NCBI GenBank assembly: GCA_024398125.1
Contig: JAKSJO010000009.1
Coordinates: 20,058 to 84,057 of the forward strand
From: Bacteroidales bacterium
GTDB lineage: Bacteria; Bacteroidota; Bacteroidia; Bacteroidales; UBA932
Direction: 5' to 3'
Length of the DNA: 64,000 nt
Made by a program: the position numbers and the translations under genes
Shown here: in pieces, positions 15,779-24,273 of the stretch
How the letters are laid out: each line of letters starts with the position of its first letter
Position numbering within the stretch: position 1 is the stretch's first letter
The notes under the pieces: generated by a model
Databases searched by the model: none
Told to the model about the DNA's origin: nothing
Seen by the model: the letters and a program-made list of their open reading frames with translations, nothing else

Positions 15779-18013
15779 TTAAAGATACTTTCCGGTGATT
15801 GAACCCTGCGAACCGGCCAGCTCGGAAGCTGTTCCTTCGAAGGTTATAGTTCCGCCCTGCTCGCCGGCGCCGGGGCCTAGTTCGATGATGTAGTCGGACT
15901 GCTTGATAACATCGGTGTTGTGCTCGATCACATAGACGGTGTTTCCGGCGTCGACCATGCTGTTGAACAGGCCGAGGATGCGGTTCACGTCGCTGAGATG
16001 CAGCCCGTCAGTAGGTTCGTCGATGACGAATATCTTTCCTTTCTCGCCAAGGTGGGAAGCCAGCTTGAGACGCTGGAGCTCGCCTCCCGACAGGGTGGAG
16101 AGAGCCTGGTTCAGGTGTATGTAGGACAGTCCGACCTGCACCAGAGGCTTGAGCTTTTCAGCGATGATGGTTCCCGCGAAAAACTCGCTTGCCTTTTCTA
16201 TGGACAGGTCCATCACTTCGGCGATGTTGAGGCCGTTATACCTGTATCCCAGGGCCTCCGGAGCATAACGCAGTCCTCCGCACGCCTCGCAGACTGTCTC
16301 GATGTCGTCCATGAAGGCCATCTCGGAGACAATGATTCCCTTGCCGCCGCAGACGGGGCATGCTCCCTTGCCGTTGAATGTGAAATAGTCGGCCTTGACC
16401 TTGCCGGCCTTTGCAAAGAGTTTACGGATGTCGGGAGCGACATCCATGTATGTTGCCGGTGTGGAACGTAATGACACGCCGATACTCTTCTGGGAGATGT
16501 AGACTATGTCTTTCTCCTTCCTCATGAAGCAGTCCATGAGGCTGCTCTTGCCTGATCCTGCCACGCCGCAGATGGTCGCAAGCACTCCGAGAGGGAGTCT
16601 GACGAAAACGTTCTTGAGGTTGTGGTAGGACGCGTTCTCGATCTCGCACCATCCAGATGGCCTGCGAGGGTCGGTTTTCAGTCCGCAGCCCGCGCTCATC
16701 ATCCTGCCTGTGGCAGTCCCGCTGTCCAGCAGGCCGTCGTACGAGCCCTCGTACATGATCTCGCCTCCTGCGGCGCCGGGACCCGGACCCATGTCGACGA
16801 TGTGGTCTGCGATGCGTATCATCTCCTTGTGGTGCTCAACCAGGATTACAGTGTTGCCGTGGTCGCGAAGGCGCCGCACCGAGTCGGTCATGAGACGTAT
16901 GTCATGGTTGTGAAGCCCGACGCTCGGCTCGTCAAGGATGTAAAGTACATCGGTCAGGGAGGAGTTGATATACTTGGCAATCTTGCAGCGCTGCGCCTCG
17001 CCGCCGGAAAGCGTTCCGATAGGGCGGTCCAGGCTCAGATAGCCGAGGCCGATCTGCTCCAGGGCGTCCAGCCGCTGGCAGATGGATTCTTTCATGTCTA
17101 CGGCCAGTGGGTCGCTGATGCTGCGCATCCATCGGTTGAGGGCGCTGATCGACATCGCACAGACTTCGGCGATGTTCTTTCCCTCTATGCGGCAGGTGAG
17201 CACCCGCTGCGCCAGGCGCGTTCCGCCACAGTCCGGACAGACACCCATGGTCAGCATGGGGTTGAGCACACTGCTGTGCAGCAGGCCTTCCTCGCTGTTG
17301 ATGATGCTTCGGTACATGCGCGGGATGAGTCCTTCGTACTTTGCGGTGCGCGGCCAGTTCGAAGGAGGATTCTTCAGCTTGATCTGGGGCGAGTGAAGGA
17401 AGAGCTCGAGCTCTTCGGGTGAGTAGTCCTTGATTTTCTTGTCCAGGTCGAAGAGTCCGCTGTGCGCGTAGCGTATCCATCGCCATCCTCCCTTGTGGAA
17501 GGCTATGTAGTGGATGGTGTCTTCGTCGTTGAGGCTCTTGTCGAAGTCCACGAGTTTGTGTATGTCAAGCTCGCGGATCTCGCCGAGACCCGAGCATCTG
17601 GGACAGCTGCCCTGGGGATGGTTGAATGAAAACGAGTCGCTGTAGCCTACGAAAGGCTTGCCGACTCGTGAAAAGAGAAGACGGACCAGCGAGTATATGT
17701 CCGTATATGTGCCAAGTGTCGAGCGGCTGTTCTGGGCAGGCTTCTTCTGGTCTATCACGATGGCGATAGGAAGGCCTTCTATGCTGCCTACATGGGGACG
17801 CCCGTATTTAGGCAGATACTGCTGGACGAAACTTGGGAACGTGTCGTTGAGTTCGCGCCTTGACTTCGCGGCTATGGTGTCCAGGACAAGTGAACTCTTG
17901 CCTGAGCCGGATACTCCTGTGAATACAGTGATTTTTCCTTTTGGTATCGCTATGTCGATGTGCTTGAGATTGTTCTCGTACGCATCACGTATGATTATCT
18001 TGTCCTGTGACAT
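15779..18013 (-). CDS. Short UvrA paralogue (UvrA2-like ABC ATPase)
   Basis: 744 aa with two ABC ATPase halves. The first half has GVSGSGKSSLV at 33-43 and signature LSGGEAQR near residue 335; the second has GVAGSGKSSL near 482 and LSGGELQR near 640. Zinc-type CxxC pairs are CPRC, CPDC, CPVC and CEAC. True UvrA is about 940 aa; the roughly 200 missing residues lie in the first half, where the UvrB-binding domain sits, so it probably does not act in classical UvrABC repair. Short paralogues have been linked to DNA-crosslink tolerance or to antibiotic self-resistance (DrrC type). It stands alone, with a TAATTTTG box 20 nt upstream. The role is unknown. Confidence 0.88.
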   Translation of the reverse strand: MSQDKIIIRDAYENNLKHIDIAIPKGKITVFTGVSGSGKSSLVLDTIAAKSRRELNDTFPSFVQQYLPKYGRPHVGSIEGLPIAIVIDQKKPAQNSRSTLGTYTDIYSLVRLLFSRVGKPFVGYSDSFSFNHPQGSCPRCSGLGEIRELDIHKLVDFDKSLNDEDTIHYIAFHKGGWRWIRYAHSGLFDLDKKIKDYSPEELELFLHSPQIKLKNPPSNWPRTAKYEGLIPRMYRSIINSEEGLLHSSVLNPMLTMGVCPDCGGTRLAQRVLTCRIEGKNIAEVCAMSISALNRWMRSISDPLAVDMKESICQRLDALEQIGLGYLSLDRPIGTLSGGEAQRCKIAKYINSSLTDVLYILDEPSVGLHNHDIRLMTDSVRRLRDHGNTVILVEHHKEMIRIADHIVDMGPGPGAAGGEIMYEGSYDGLLDSGTATGRMMSAGCGLKTDPRRPSGWCEIENASYHNLKNVFVRLPLGVLATICGVAGSGKSSLMDCFMRKEKDIVYISQKSIGVSLRSTPATYMDVAPDIRKLFAKAGKVKADYFTFNGKGACPVCGGKGIIVSEMAFMDDIETVCEACGGLRYAPEALGYRYNGLNIAEVMDLSIEKASEFFAGTIIAEKLKPLVQVGLSYIHLNQALSTLSGGELQRLKLASHLGEKGKIFVIDEPTDGLHLSDVNRILGLFNSMVDAGNTVYVIEHNTDVIKQSDYIIELGPGAGEQGGTITFEGTASELAGSQGSITGKYL

Positions 18014-18032
18014 CGGATTTCAGTTTGCCGTC

Positions 18033-18040
18033 CAAAATTA
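18033..18040 (-). promoter_or_regulatory. -7 box for uvrA paralogue
   Basis: TAATTTTG on the minus strand, 20 nt before the start codon. Confidence 0.55.
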
Positions 18041-18061
18041 CTTCAAAAAACTCAAAAGAGA

Positions 18062-18085
18062 AAAGCGGTCCGTTCGGGCCGCTTT
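18062..18085 (-). terminator. Terminator after GH9 gene
   Basis: Stem AAAGCGG/CCGCTTT; on the minus strand it is followed by TTCTCTTTT. It lies 26 nt after the GH9 stop. Confidence 0.75.
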
Positions 18086-18110
18086 CCATGATATCAGTAT
18101 ATAAGAATTC

Positions 18111-20663
18111 CTAGCGTACGAGGTTCTTGAATACAGAGCTGAAGTTGATGTAAGAGCAGTTGCCTGCGATGGTACCCTCGTTCTGGCCCCAGAGGAATGG
18201 CCACTCGTCATAGTTCTCGAAGTGGTCAGGGTGACGGAAGAGGAGACCAGGAGCGACATTGCCAGGGATTGCGGCGAAGTCTGCTCGGTTGTTTCCGTAG
18301 AATACATTCTTTGGACGGGTTGCACCTACTGTAGCCACTAGAGAGTAGTTGTGGTACATGTGACAGCCGTAGAGGTATGCAGCAGCCTTGAAAGCGTAGC
18401 TCTTGTCGATGATGTCAGGGAAGTAGAGGCTTGCGAAGCTGGTGGTAGAACCGAAGCTTACAACGTTGCCGCTGCCGGCCCAGTTGCCGAGGCCGATAGG
18501 AACTCCGTAAGGGTTGTCCTCGTCGAGGCTGTCAAGATACTCCTTGTATTTCTCGATATATGGACGGAGTTTCTCCTTGTACTCTGGTCCGAGGTAAGGA
18601 ACTGCGTCGAGAGCGGTAGAGATGCCGAAGTTGACACCACGCTCGTTGCTGAGAGTAGCCCAGATGCCTGCCTCAGCCTTTTCGAGATAGCTCTTGTCGC
18701 CAGTAGCTACATAAAGCTGGAGGTTGGTGGCTGCGTCGTTGCCGGCCATGCGGTTGTTGCCGTTGCCGCCCTGAGGACGCTGAGGTCTGTTTGCAAGAAG
18801 CTCGTTAGCCTCCTTCTGAAGTCTCTTGGACTCCTTGAGGGCACGTGCTGCGAGTTCGTCGTTATAGCCCTGAAGCGCGTGGCTTGCTGCTGCGAGTACG
18901 GTAGCTGCACGGAGGTCGAGGCTAGGGTTACGGGTAGTGAATGCCCACATGTCGTCTGGAGTACCGCTTGACTTGCCGTCTGCTGAAACCTGGTAAGGCT
19001 TGAGCCTAGGGTCATAGTGACGTCCGTCGGTAAGAGATGCAGCGTCACCGAGGTGATGGTAATTGTCGAGAACAGAGTTTGAGAGGCACTGGCTCATGTG
19101 ACCGATCTTTTCTGCCTGTGCAACGATGTTGAGGGTACCATGCTCGATGTACTGGAGCATGTCAGGCTTTCCGTCTGGACGGTGGAGGTCTACGTAGCGC
19201 TGATCCTCGTCAACGAAAGTCATGTCACGCATAGGCTTGAACTGCTCCCAGATGGTGCAGAGGCTCTGGATGACGCCGATGTTTGAACCGGTCTCGATAT
19301 CGAAGTCACCTGCATCGAAGTATCCGCCGACGTTGAGGCCAGGGATGAGCTCGAGTGGCTTGTACTTGGTATCGATGCTTGGACCTGTGCTGTGGAGGTC
19401 GAAGTGATCCTGGTTTGCAGGAGCCTGGAGGTAACCCTCTCTGAATGGCTCACCGTGCCAGATACGGTATCCCTCGTTCACGGTCATATGGTTCATGTGG
19501 ATAGGAACCCATACGTCGGTGGTTGCGTCGGAGATCTTGTCGTATACGCTGTTGTCGATGATGAAGTTGTTGGTCTTGGTGTCGCCGTACTTGATGTAGT
19601 ATACGCCGCTCTCGGAAACCTTCGAGAAGTCGAACTTTGCGTAGTTGTACTTGTAGTAACGACCCCACTCCTTGACAGGACCGCTGTAAGCGACCTTCTC
19701 GGAACCGTCGTTGTTGACCTTGATGACCTCTGCCTTTGCGAGAACCTTGTCGATCTTGTCAAGCTCGATTACGGCGGTCTTTGGCTGGGTTGGGAGGTAA
19801 CCTACCTGTGAGAAACCGATGTTTGGCTCACGTACCCATCCGTCGATAGCCTTAGGCTCTACGGTCCAGCTGAGGACCTTGCCGGTCTGGCCTGCAGGAA
19901 GGAGGCTGCGGAGAACGTACCAGCCGTTCTGGGCGATGATACGTCCATCGTAAAGCATGAGCTCGCTGTCTGAAGAGATCTTGATGGTCTCTACCGGATC
20001 TTCCGGTGCCATGAGGATCTCGTGACCGGTAGCCATTGGAAGTGGATCCACGAATTCGCCGGTACCGCGGTCGTCATAGGTGCGGAAGCCCTTGAACTGC
20101 TTCATCTTCTCCTCGTTCGGACGTGCTACTGTCTCGCTTACGGCATAGCGTGGGAAGCGCTCTGGCTTGCCGTCCATGATGTATGACTTGTTCCAGTAGT
20201 GAGCTGGAAGGAACTCGAGGTTGAAACCTGCGTCGCCGATGAGCTCCTCAGGGAGCGGCTTGTCAAGGTATACTGAAATCTCGACAGCCTTGCCCTTGCC
20301 GGTTACGACTACGCGTGAGTCGAAATCGTAATCCTCGTAGCGGAGAGAAACCTCGATTGAGTTGTCCTCCTTGCTGACGGTACGGGTTGGGGTTGCAGGC
20401 ACGAGGTCCCACTGCTCAGGAGTGTTGCTGAGACGTACGGCACCGCCCTGGACGGTACGGACACCATGGTGGATGATCTCGATTCCGGAGTTCTTCTCGT
20501 CATTGAAGCCACCGGTGAAGAGGTTGCTGTACACGAGGACGTTCACGCCCTGGTTCTCGAAGTACTCGAGATCGTTGACCTTGAGGTCTCCGGCTGGCTT
20601 GCCGGAAGGCGCACAGGATGCGACGAGTGCCGCGATAAGCGGAAGGATTGCTATCCTTTTCAT
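18111..20663 (-). CDS. GH9-family glycoside hydrolase lipoprotein
   Basis: 850 aa. An SPII signal peptide ending VASC predicts a lipoprotein. An N-terminal beta-rich region of about 280 aa is followed by the Ig-like CelD_N module (GFSQVGYLPTQPKTAVIE onward, roughly 285-375), then the (alpha/alpha)6 GH9 catalytic domain. GGYFDAGDF contains the conserved catalytic-base Asp pair D450/D453, and NEGTIAGN near the C-terminus supplies the likely acid E829. GH9 enzymes cleave beta-1,4-glucans, xyloglucan or glucosides by inversion. The extra N-terminal region is not a module I recognise. The gene is divergent from the GH127/146 gene and shares its intergenic region, suggesting joint use on hemicellulose. 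Confidence 0.87.
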   Translation of the reverse strand: MKRIAILPLIAALVASCAPSGKPAGDLKVNDLEYFENQGVNVLVYSNLFTGGFNDEKNSGIEIIHHGVRTVQGGAVRLSNTPEQWDLVPATPTRTVSKEDNSIEVSLRYEDYDFDSRVVVTGKGKAVEISVYLDKPLPEELIGDAGFNLEFLPAHYWNKSYIMDGKPERFPRYAVSETVARPNEEKMKQFKGFRTYDDRGTGEFVDPLPMATGHEILMAPEDPVETIKISSDSELMLYDGRIIAQNGWYVLRSLLPAGQTGKVLSWTVEPKAIDGWVREPNIGFSQVGYLPTQPKTAVIELDKIDKVLAKAEVIKVNNDGSEKVAYSGPVKEWGRYYKYNYAKFDFSKVSESGVYYIKYGDTKTNNFIIDNSVYDKISDATTDVWVPIHMNHMTVNEGYRIWHGEPFREGYLQAPANQDHFDLHSTGPSIDTKYKPLELIPGLNVGGYFDAGDFDIETGSNIGVIQSLCTIWEQFKPMRDMTFVDEDQRYVDLHRPDGKPDMLQYIEHGTLNIVAQAEKIGHMSQCLSNSVLDNYHHLGDAASLTDGRHYDPRLKPYQVSADGKSSGTPDDMWAFTTRNPSLDLRAATVLAAASHALQGYNDELAARALKESKRLQKEANELLANRPQRPQGGNGNNRMAGNDAATNLQLYVATGDKSYLEKAEAGIWATLSNERGVNFGISTALDAVPYLGPEYKEKLRPYIEKYKEYLDSLDEDNPYGVPIGLGNWAGSGNVVSFGSTTSFASLYFPDIIDKSYAFKAAAYLYGCHMYHNYSLVATVGATRPKNVFYGNNRADFAAIPGNVAPGLLFRHPDHFENYDEWPFLWGQNEGTIAGNCSYINFSSVFKNLVR

Positions 20664-20715
20664 TTGGGATTGAAGTTAGATGGTTATTATTGATAATTGA
20701 ATTTTCACTATTCTG

Positions 20716-20723
20716 CGAAGATA
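20716..20723 (-). promoter_or_regulatory. Possible -7 box for GH9 gene
   Basis: TATCTTCG on the minus strand, a one-base variant of TAnnTTTG, 52 nt before the start. The same variant precedes the GH43 gene at the right edge. Confidence 0.4.
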
Positions 20724-20789
20724 ATCATTATTTATGGTATGCCGAAATAATTCGCTTGTACGAAAGTGCAATAGTATTGTACGATGTTG

Positions 20790-20821
20790 TTTGTCGATAT
20801 GCCTTGTATGGACTAATTTTG
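20790..20821 (+). promoter_or_regulatory. Promoter for GH127/146 gene
   Basis: -33 element TTTG (20790-20793), 20-nt spacer, -7 box TAATTTTG (20814-20821), then 33 nt to the ATG. This is a textbook Bacteroidota spacing. Confidence 0.75.
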
Positions 20822-20854
20822 CATTATTGATAAAAACACTAAAACATACATTCT

Positions 20855-23800
20855 ATGAAGAATCATCTTGTTTCGGCGTCCATGGTCGTTGCAGCTCTTC
20901 TTGCGGGTTCCGCAACAGTGTCTGCAATGGAATCTCCGGCCGCCGCTGCAAAGGCTGAGAAATCAGCCAAGGTTAACGGAAGAGAGATCGTGACAGTCGC
21001 TCCGGTCATCGTAGAGAGTCCGGAAGGAACAGCTCCACGCCTTCCATACCGTGTCTGGACAAGCTACAGTGACGGCAAGGCCGAATTCCGTCAGGTCCGC
21101 TGGACCAATGACGCCCGTAGTGAGGAAGAGGCAGAGGCCGCAAAGAAGGCTGGCTCCGAGTACACGGTAAAGGGCTATATCATCGGTGACAACACCACTG
21201 CTGACGGCTATCCTGTGGAGGCAAAGGTAAAGGTTGTGAAGGGCGGTTACAAGACCCCTTCGGCAAAGCCTGTTGCCAACACTATTCCTCTGGATCAGGT
21301 TCATATCGAGGGCGACAACCGTCTCACCTCGAACAGAGACATGGCGATCGAGCATCTTCTCGAACTCGATGTCACCCAGCAGCTCTACAACTATCGCGAT
21401 ACATACGGTCTTCCTACCGAGGGCTACACAGTCAGCGATGGATGGGATTCACCTACCACCAAGTTGAAGGGTCACGGAACAGGCCACTACCTCTCGGCAC
21501 TCGCTTTCGCTTATGCAAGTGCAACCAATCCTGCCCAGAAGGCAGCTCTTTACAAGAATATAAAGAGAATGATCGACGAGATGCGTGAGTGCCAGGAGCG
21601 CACCTTCGTGTTCGACGAGAAGCTCGGCCGCTACCGCGAGGCGCGCGACTATGCACCGGAGGAGGAACTTCGCAATATGAAGGGCACCTGGGCTGCATTC
21701 GACGAGCACAAGAAGCACTACGAGGAGTATGGATACGGCTACATGAATGCAATTCCTGCCGCTCACCCTGCACTCATCGAGATGTACCGCGCATACAACA
21801 ACTCTGATTGGGTATGGGCCCCTTACTATACCATCCACAAGCAGCTTGCCGGTCTCATCGACATCGCTACCTACATGGATGACAAGGCTCTCGCAGACAA
21901 GGCATTCCTCATCGCGAAGGATATGGGTCTGTGGGTATGGAACCGTATGCACTACCGCACCCATGTCAATGCCGAGGGCGACCAGGAGGCACGCCGTGCA
22001 AAGCCGGGCAACCGTCTTGAGATGTGGAACATGTACATCGCCGGCGAGGTCGGTGGAATGGAGGAGTCTCTCTCTCGTCTTGCCGAGATGGCTACCGACC
22101 GTGAGGAGAAGGAAAAGCTTCTCGAAGCAGCGAACTGCTTCGATGCTCCGATCATGTTCAATGCGCTTTCGAACAATATCGATGACATCCGAACCCGTCA
22201 TGCCAACCAGCATATCCCTATGATCGTCGGTGCTCTCCGCAGCTATATCAGCAACGAGAATCCATATTATTACAATCTGTCGCTCAACTTCTGGAACATG
22301 ATCCAGGGCCGCTACCGCTACTCAGAGGGCGGCGTGGGCAACGGCGAGATGTTCCGTGAGCCATACACCCAGATCCTCTCGATGGTGACCAACGGTGTCA
22401 GCGGAAACGGCGGCGAGGCAAATCCTACTCTCAACGAGACCTGCTGTGCATACAACCTCGCAAAGCTTACCAAGGATCTCGCATGCTTCGATCCTGACAA
22501 TGCCGAGTATATGGATTACTACGAGCGCGTGCTTTACAACCAGCTCGTCGGCTCAATCGACCATAACCATTTCGCTGTAACTTACCATTACGCAATGGGT
22601 CTCAACGCTTCGAAGCCATTCGGCAGCGAGACTCCGGGATCTACCTGCTGCGGCGGTACAGGTTCGGAGAACCATGTGAAGTACCAGGAGGCTGCGTACT
22701 TCGCAAACGACAACACCCTCTGGGTGGGCCTCTACATGCCTAACACCCTCGATTGGAAGGCTAAGGGCATCAAGGTCAAGGAGAGCTGCGCATGGCCTGC
22801 CGAGAACGCGAAGTTCACTTTCGAGGGCAGTGCAAAGTTCACTCTCAAGCTCCGCGTCCCTTACTGGGCTACCGAGGGTTTCCAGGTGCTTGTCAACGGA
22901 AAGCCTGTAGCAGACAGCTATCAGCCTAGCAGCTATGTAGTAATCCCTGAACGTACATGGTCTTCATCCGACGTCATCGAGGTCACCATGCCGTTCGACG
23001 TTCATTTCGATTTCGGTCCTGACAAGCTCGAGAACGCTCTTGCAGCAGACGGCTCTAAGCTTGATGCAAAGTGGGTCGGAACCCTTATGTACGGTCCTCT
23101 CGCAATGACCGCTACCGGTGTCCGCAACTGGGAGGAAGCGACTCTCAACGTGGACAGCCAGCTCGCCACCGTTGTCGCAAACGGTCATGGCGCAGTAACC
23201 GAGGGAACAACAGGAAACCTTTACACCCTCACCCAGGGTGCATTCACCTTCCAGCCTGACTACTATCGCAACGAGAACACAACCCATTACTTCCGTATCA
23301 ACTGGGTGGCTGATCCGAGCGAGGAGTTCAAGGCAATGGTAAGCACCAAGATCGCGGGTCTCGAAGTCTACAACCCTAAGAACTATACCAAGAAGAGCTA
23401 CAAGGCTCTCATGAAGGCCTGCAAGCCTGCTGTCAAGCTTCTTTCTGCAGCAGAGGTCAGCCAGGCTGAGGTTGCAGCCGCAATCGACGCAATCAGCGCA
23501 GCAGAGAATGCACTCAAGGCAATCAAGCTAGACAAGAGCGTCCTCGAGGATGCAGTAAAGGCTGCAAAGAATCTTTCAGGCAAGGATTATACATGGGACA
23601 GCTGGAATGCATTCAATACAGAGCTTGCAACCGCCAGCCATATCCTCAGCCACAGCGAGAATCAGCCAGAGATCGACCGTCAGGTAAAGGCATTCAGCGA
23701 CGCTTCTGCAATGCTCGTTCCTGTCAGCTCTGTTGACCGCAGCAAGCTTCAGGCGGTGCTCGACATCGCTCAGCAGAGAATCGAGGCTCAGCGCAAGTGG

Positions 23801-24181
23801 AATGCGCTCGAGGTCAAGGTGCCTGAGTTCGCACCATGGGCAAACGGTGGTTTCCGCCGTCTCAGCTACAATGTCCGTTACGCCGAGGAAGTTCTCAATA
23901 ACGTAGAGAAGAACTACAACCAGTCAGAGGTTGACGAGATGACCGCAGAACTCAATTCCGTGATCAGCAGCATGCGTCCTGGAAACCTCGCCGAGATCGA
24001 GGACCTCTCATACCTGCGTGCCCTTATCCGCGGTGCGGAAGGCGTTGCCCAGACAGATGAGGTCAAGGAGGCTATCGCATACGCCCGCATGGTATACAGC
24101 TATGTCGAGGATGGTTCGGGTACCCACGACATGATCCGCAATGCCGAGAACCGCCTCAAGGCGGTCGTAGGCGAGGACTAG
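20855..24181 (+). CDS. GH127/GH146-type beta-L-arabinofuranosidase
   Basis: 1108 aa. Signal peptide, an N-terminal Ig-like region (about 40-130), then a DUF1680-type (alpha/alpha)6 domain (about 150-650) and a beta-sandwich. The zinc/cysteine site of the family is intact: E528-T-C530 and the pair C598-C599 within TCCGGTGSEN, where C598 is the predicted nucleophile (by analogy with HypBA1 E338, C340, C417, C418). Such enzymes remove beta-L-arabinofuranose from arabinan or arabinosylated proteins and glycans. The last 300 residues are alanine-rich helical bundles, possibly FIVAR-like. It is followed by a terminator and GH43. GH127 and GH146 cannot be separated by eye. Confidence 0.88.
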   Translation: MKNHLVSASMVVAALLAGSATVSAMESPAAAAKAEKSAKVNGREIVTVAPVIVESPEGTAPRLPYRVWTSYSDGKAEFRQVRWTNDARSEEEAEAAKKAGSEYTVKGYIIGDNTTADGYPVEAKVKVVKGGYKTPSAKPVANTIPLDQVHIEGDNRLTSNRDMAIEHLLELDVTQQLYNYRDTYGLPTEGYTVSDGWDSPTTKLKGHGTGHYLSALAFAYASATNPAQKAALYKNIKRMIDEMRECQERTFVFDEKLGRYREARDYAPEEELRNMKGTWAAFDEHKKHYEEYGYGYMNAIPAAHPALIEMYRAYNNSDWVWAPYYTIHKQLAGLIDIATYMDDKALADKAFLIAKDMGLWVWNRMHYRTHVNAEGDQEARRAKPGNRLEMWNMYIAGEVGGMEESLSRLAEMATDREEKEKLLEAANCFDAPIMFNALSNNIDDIRTRHANQHIPMIVGALRSYISNENPYYYNLSLNFWNMIQGRYRYSEGGVGNGEMFREPYTQILSMVTNGVSGNGGEANPTLNETCCAYNLAKLTKDLACFDPDNAEYMDYYERVLYNQLVGSIDHNHFAVTYHYAMGLNASKPFGSETPGSTCCGGTGSENHVKYQEAAYFANDNTLWVGLYMPNTLDWKAKGIKVKESCAWPAENAKFTFEGSAKFTLKLRVPYWATEGFQVLVNGKPVADSYQPSSYVVIPERTWSSSDVIEVTMPFDVHFDFGPDKLENALAADGSKLDAKWVGTLMYGPLAMTATGVRNWEEATLNVDSQLATVVANGHGAVTEGTTGNLYTLTQGAFTFQPDYYRNENTTHYFRINWVADPSEEFKAMVSTKIAGLEVYNPKNYTKKSYKALMKACKPAVKLLSAAEVSQAEVAAAIDAISAAENALKAIKLDKSVLEDAVKAAKNLSGKDYTWDSWNAFNTELATASHILSHSENQPEIDRQVKAFSDASAMLVPVSSVDRSKLQAVLDIAQQRIEAQRKWNALEVKVPEFAPWANGGFRRLSYNVRYAEEVLNNVEKNYNQSEVDEMTAELNSVISSMRPGNLAEIEDLSYLRALIRGAEGVAQTDEVKEAIAYARMVYSYVEDGSGTHDMIRNAENRLKAVVGED

Positions 24182-24202
24182 TTTGATTTTAGATACATTT
24201 CA

Positions 24203-24233
24203 GGGCCGGGGGTGCAAACCCTCGGCCTTTTTT
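24203..24233 (+). terminator. Terminator after GH127/146 gene
   Basis: Stem GGCCGGGGG/CCCTCGGCC around TGCAAA, followed by six T. It separates this gene from the downstream GH43. Confidence 0.85.
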
Positions 24234-24273
24234 CGTATATTGCTCCACAATACTGACAACAACAACCATAAAC

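Noticed and set aside
21449-22213. 254-codon minus-strand frame inside the GH127/146 gene
   Set aside because: No domain and low-complexity Val/Leu/Arg-rich composition; the opposite strand encodes a complete conserved enzyme.
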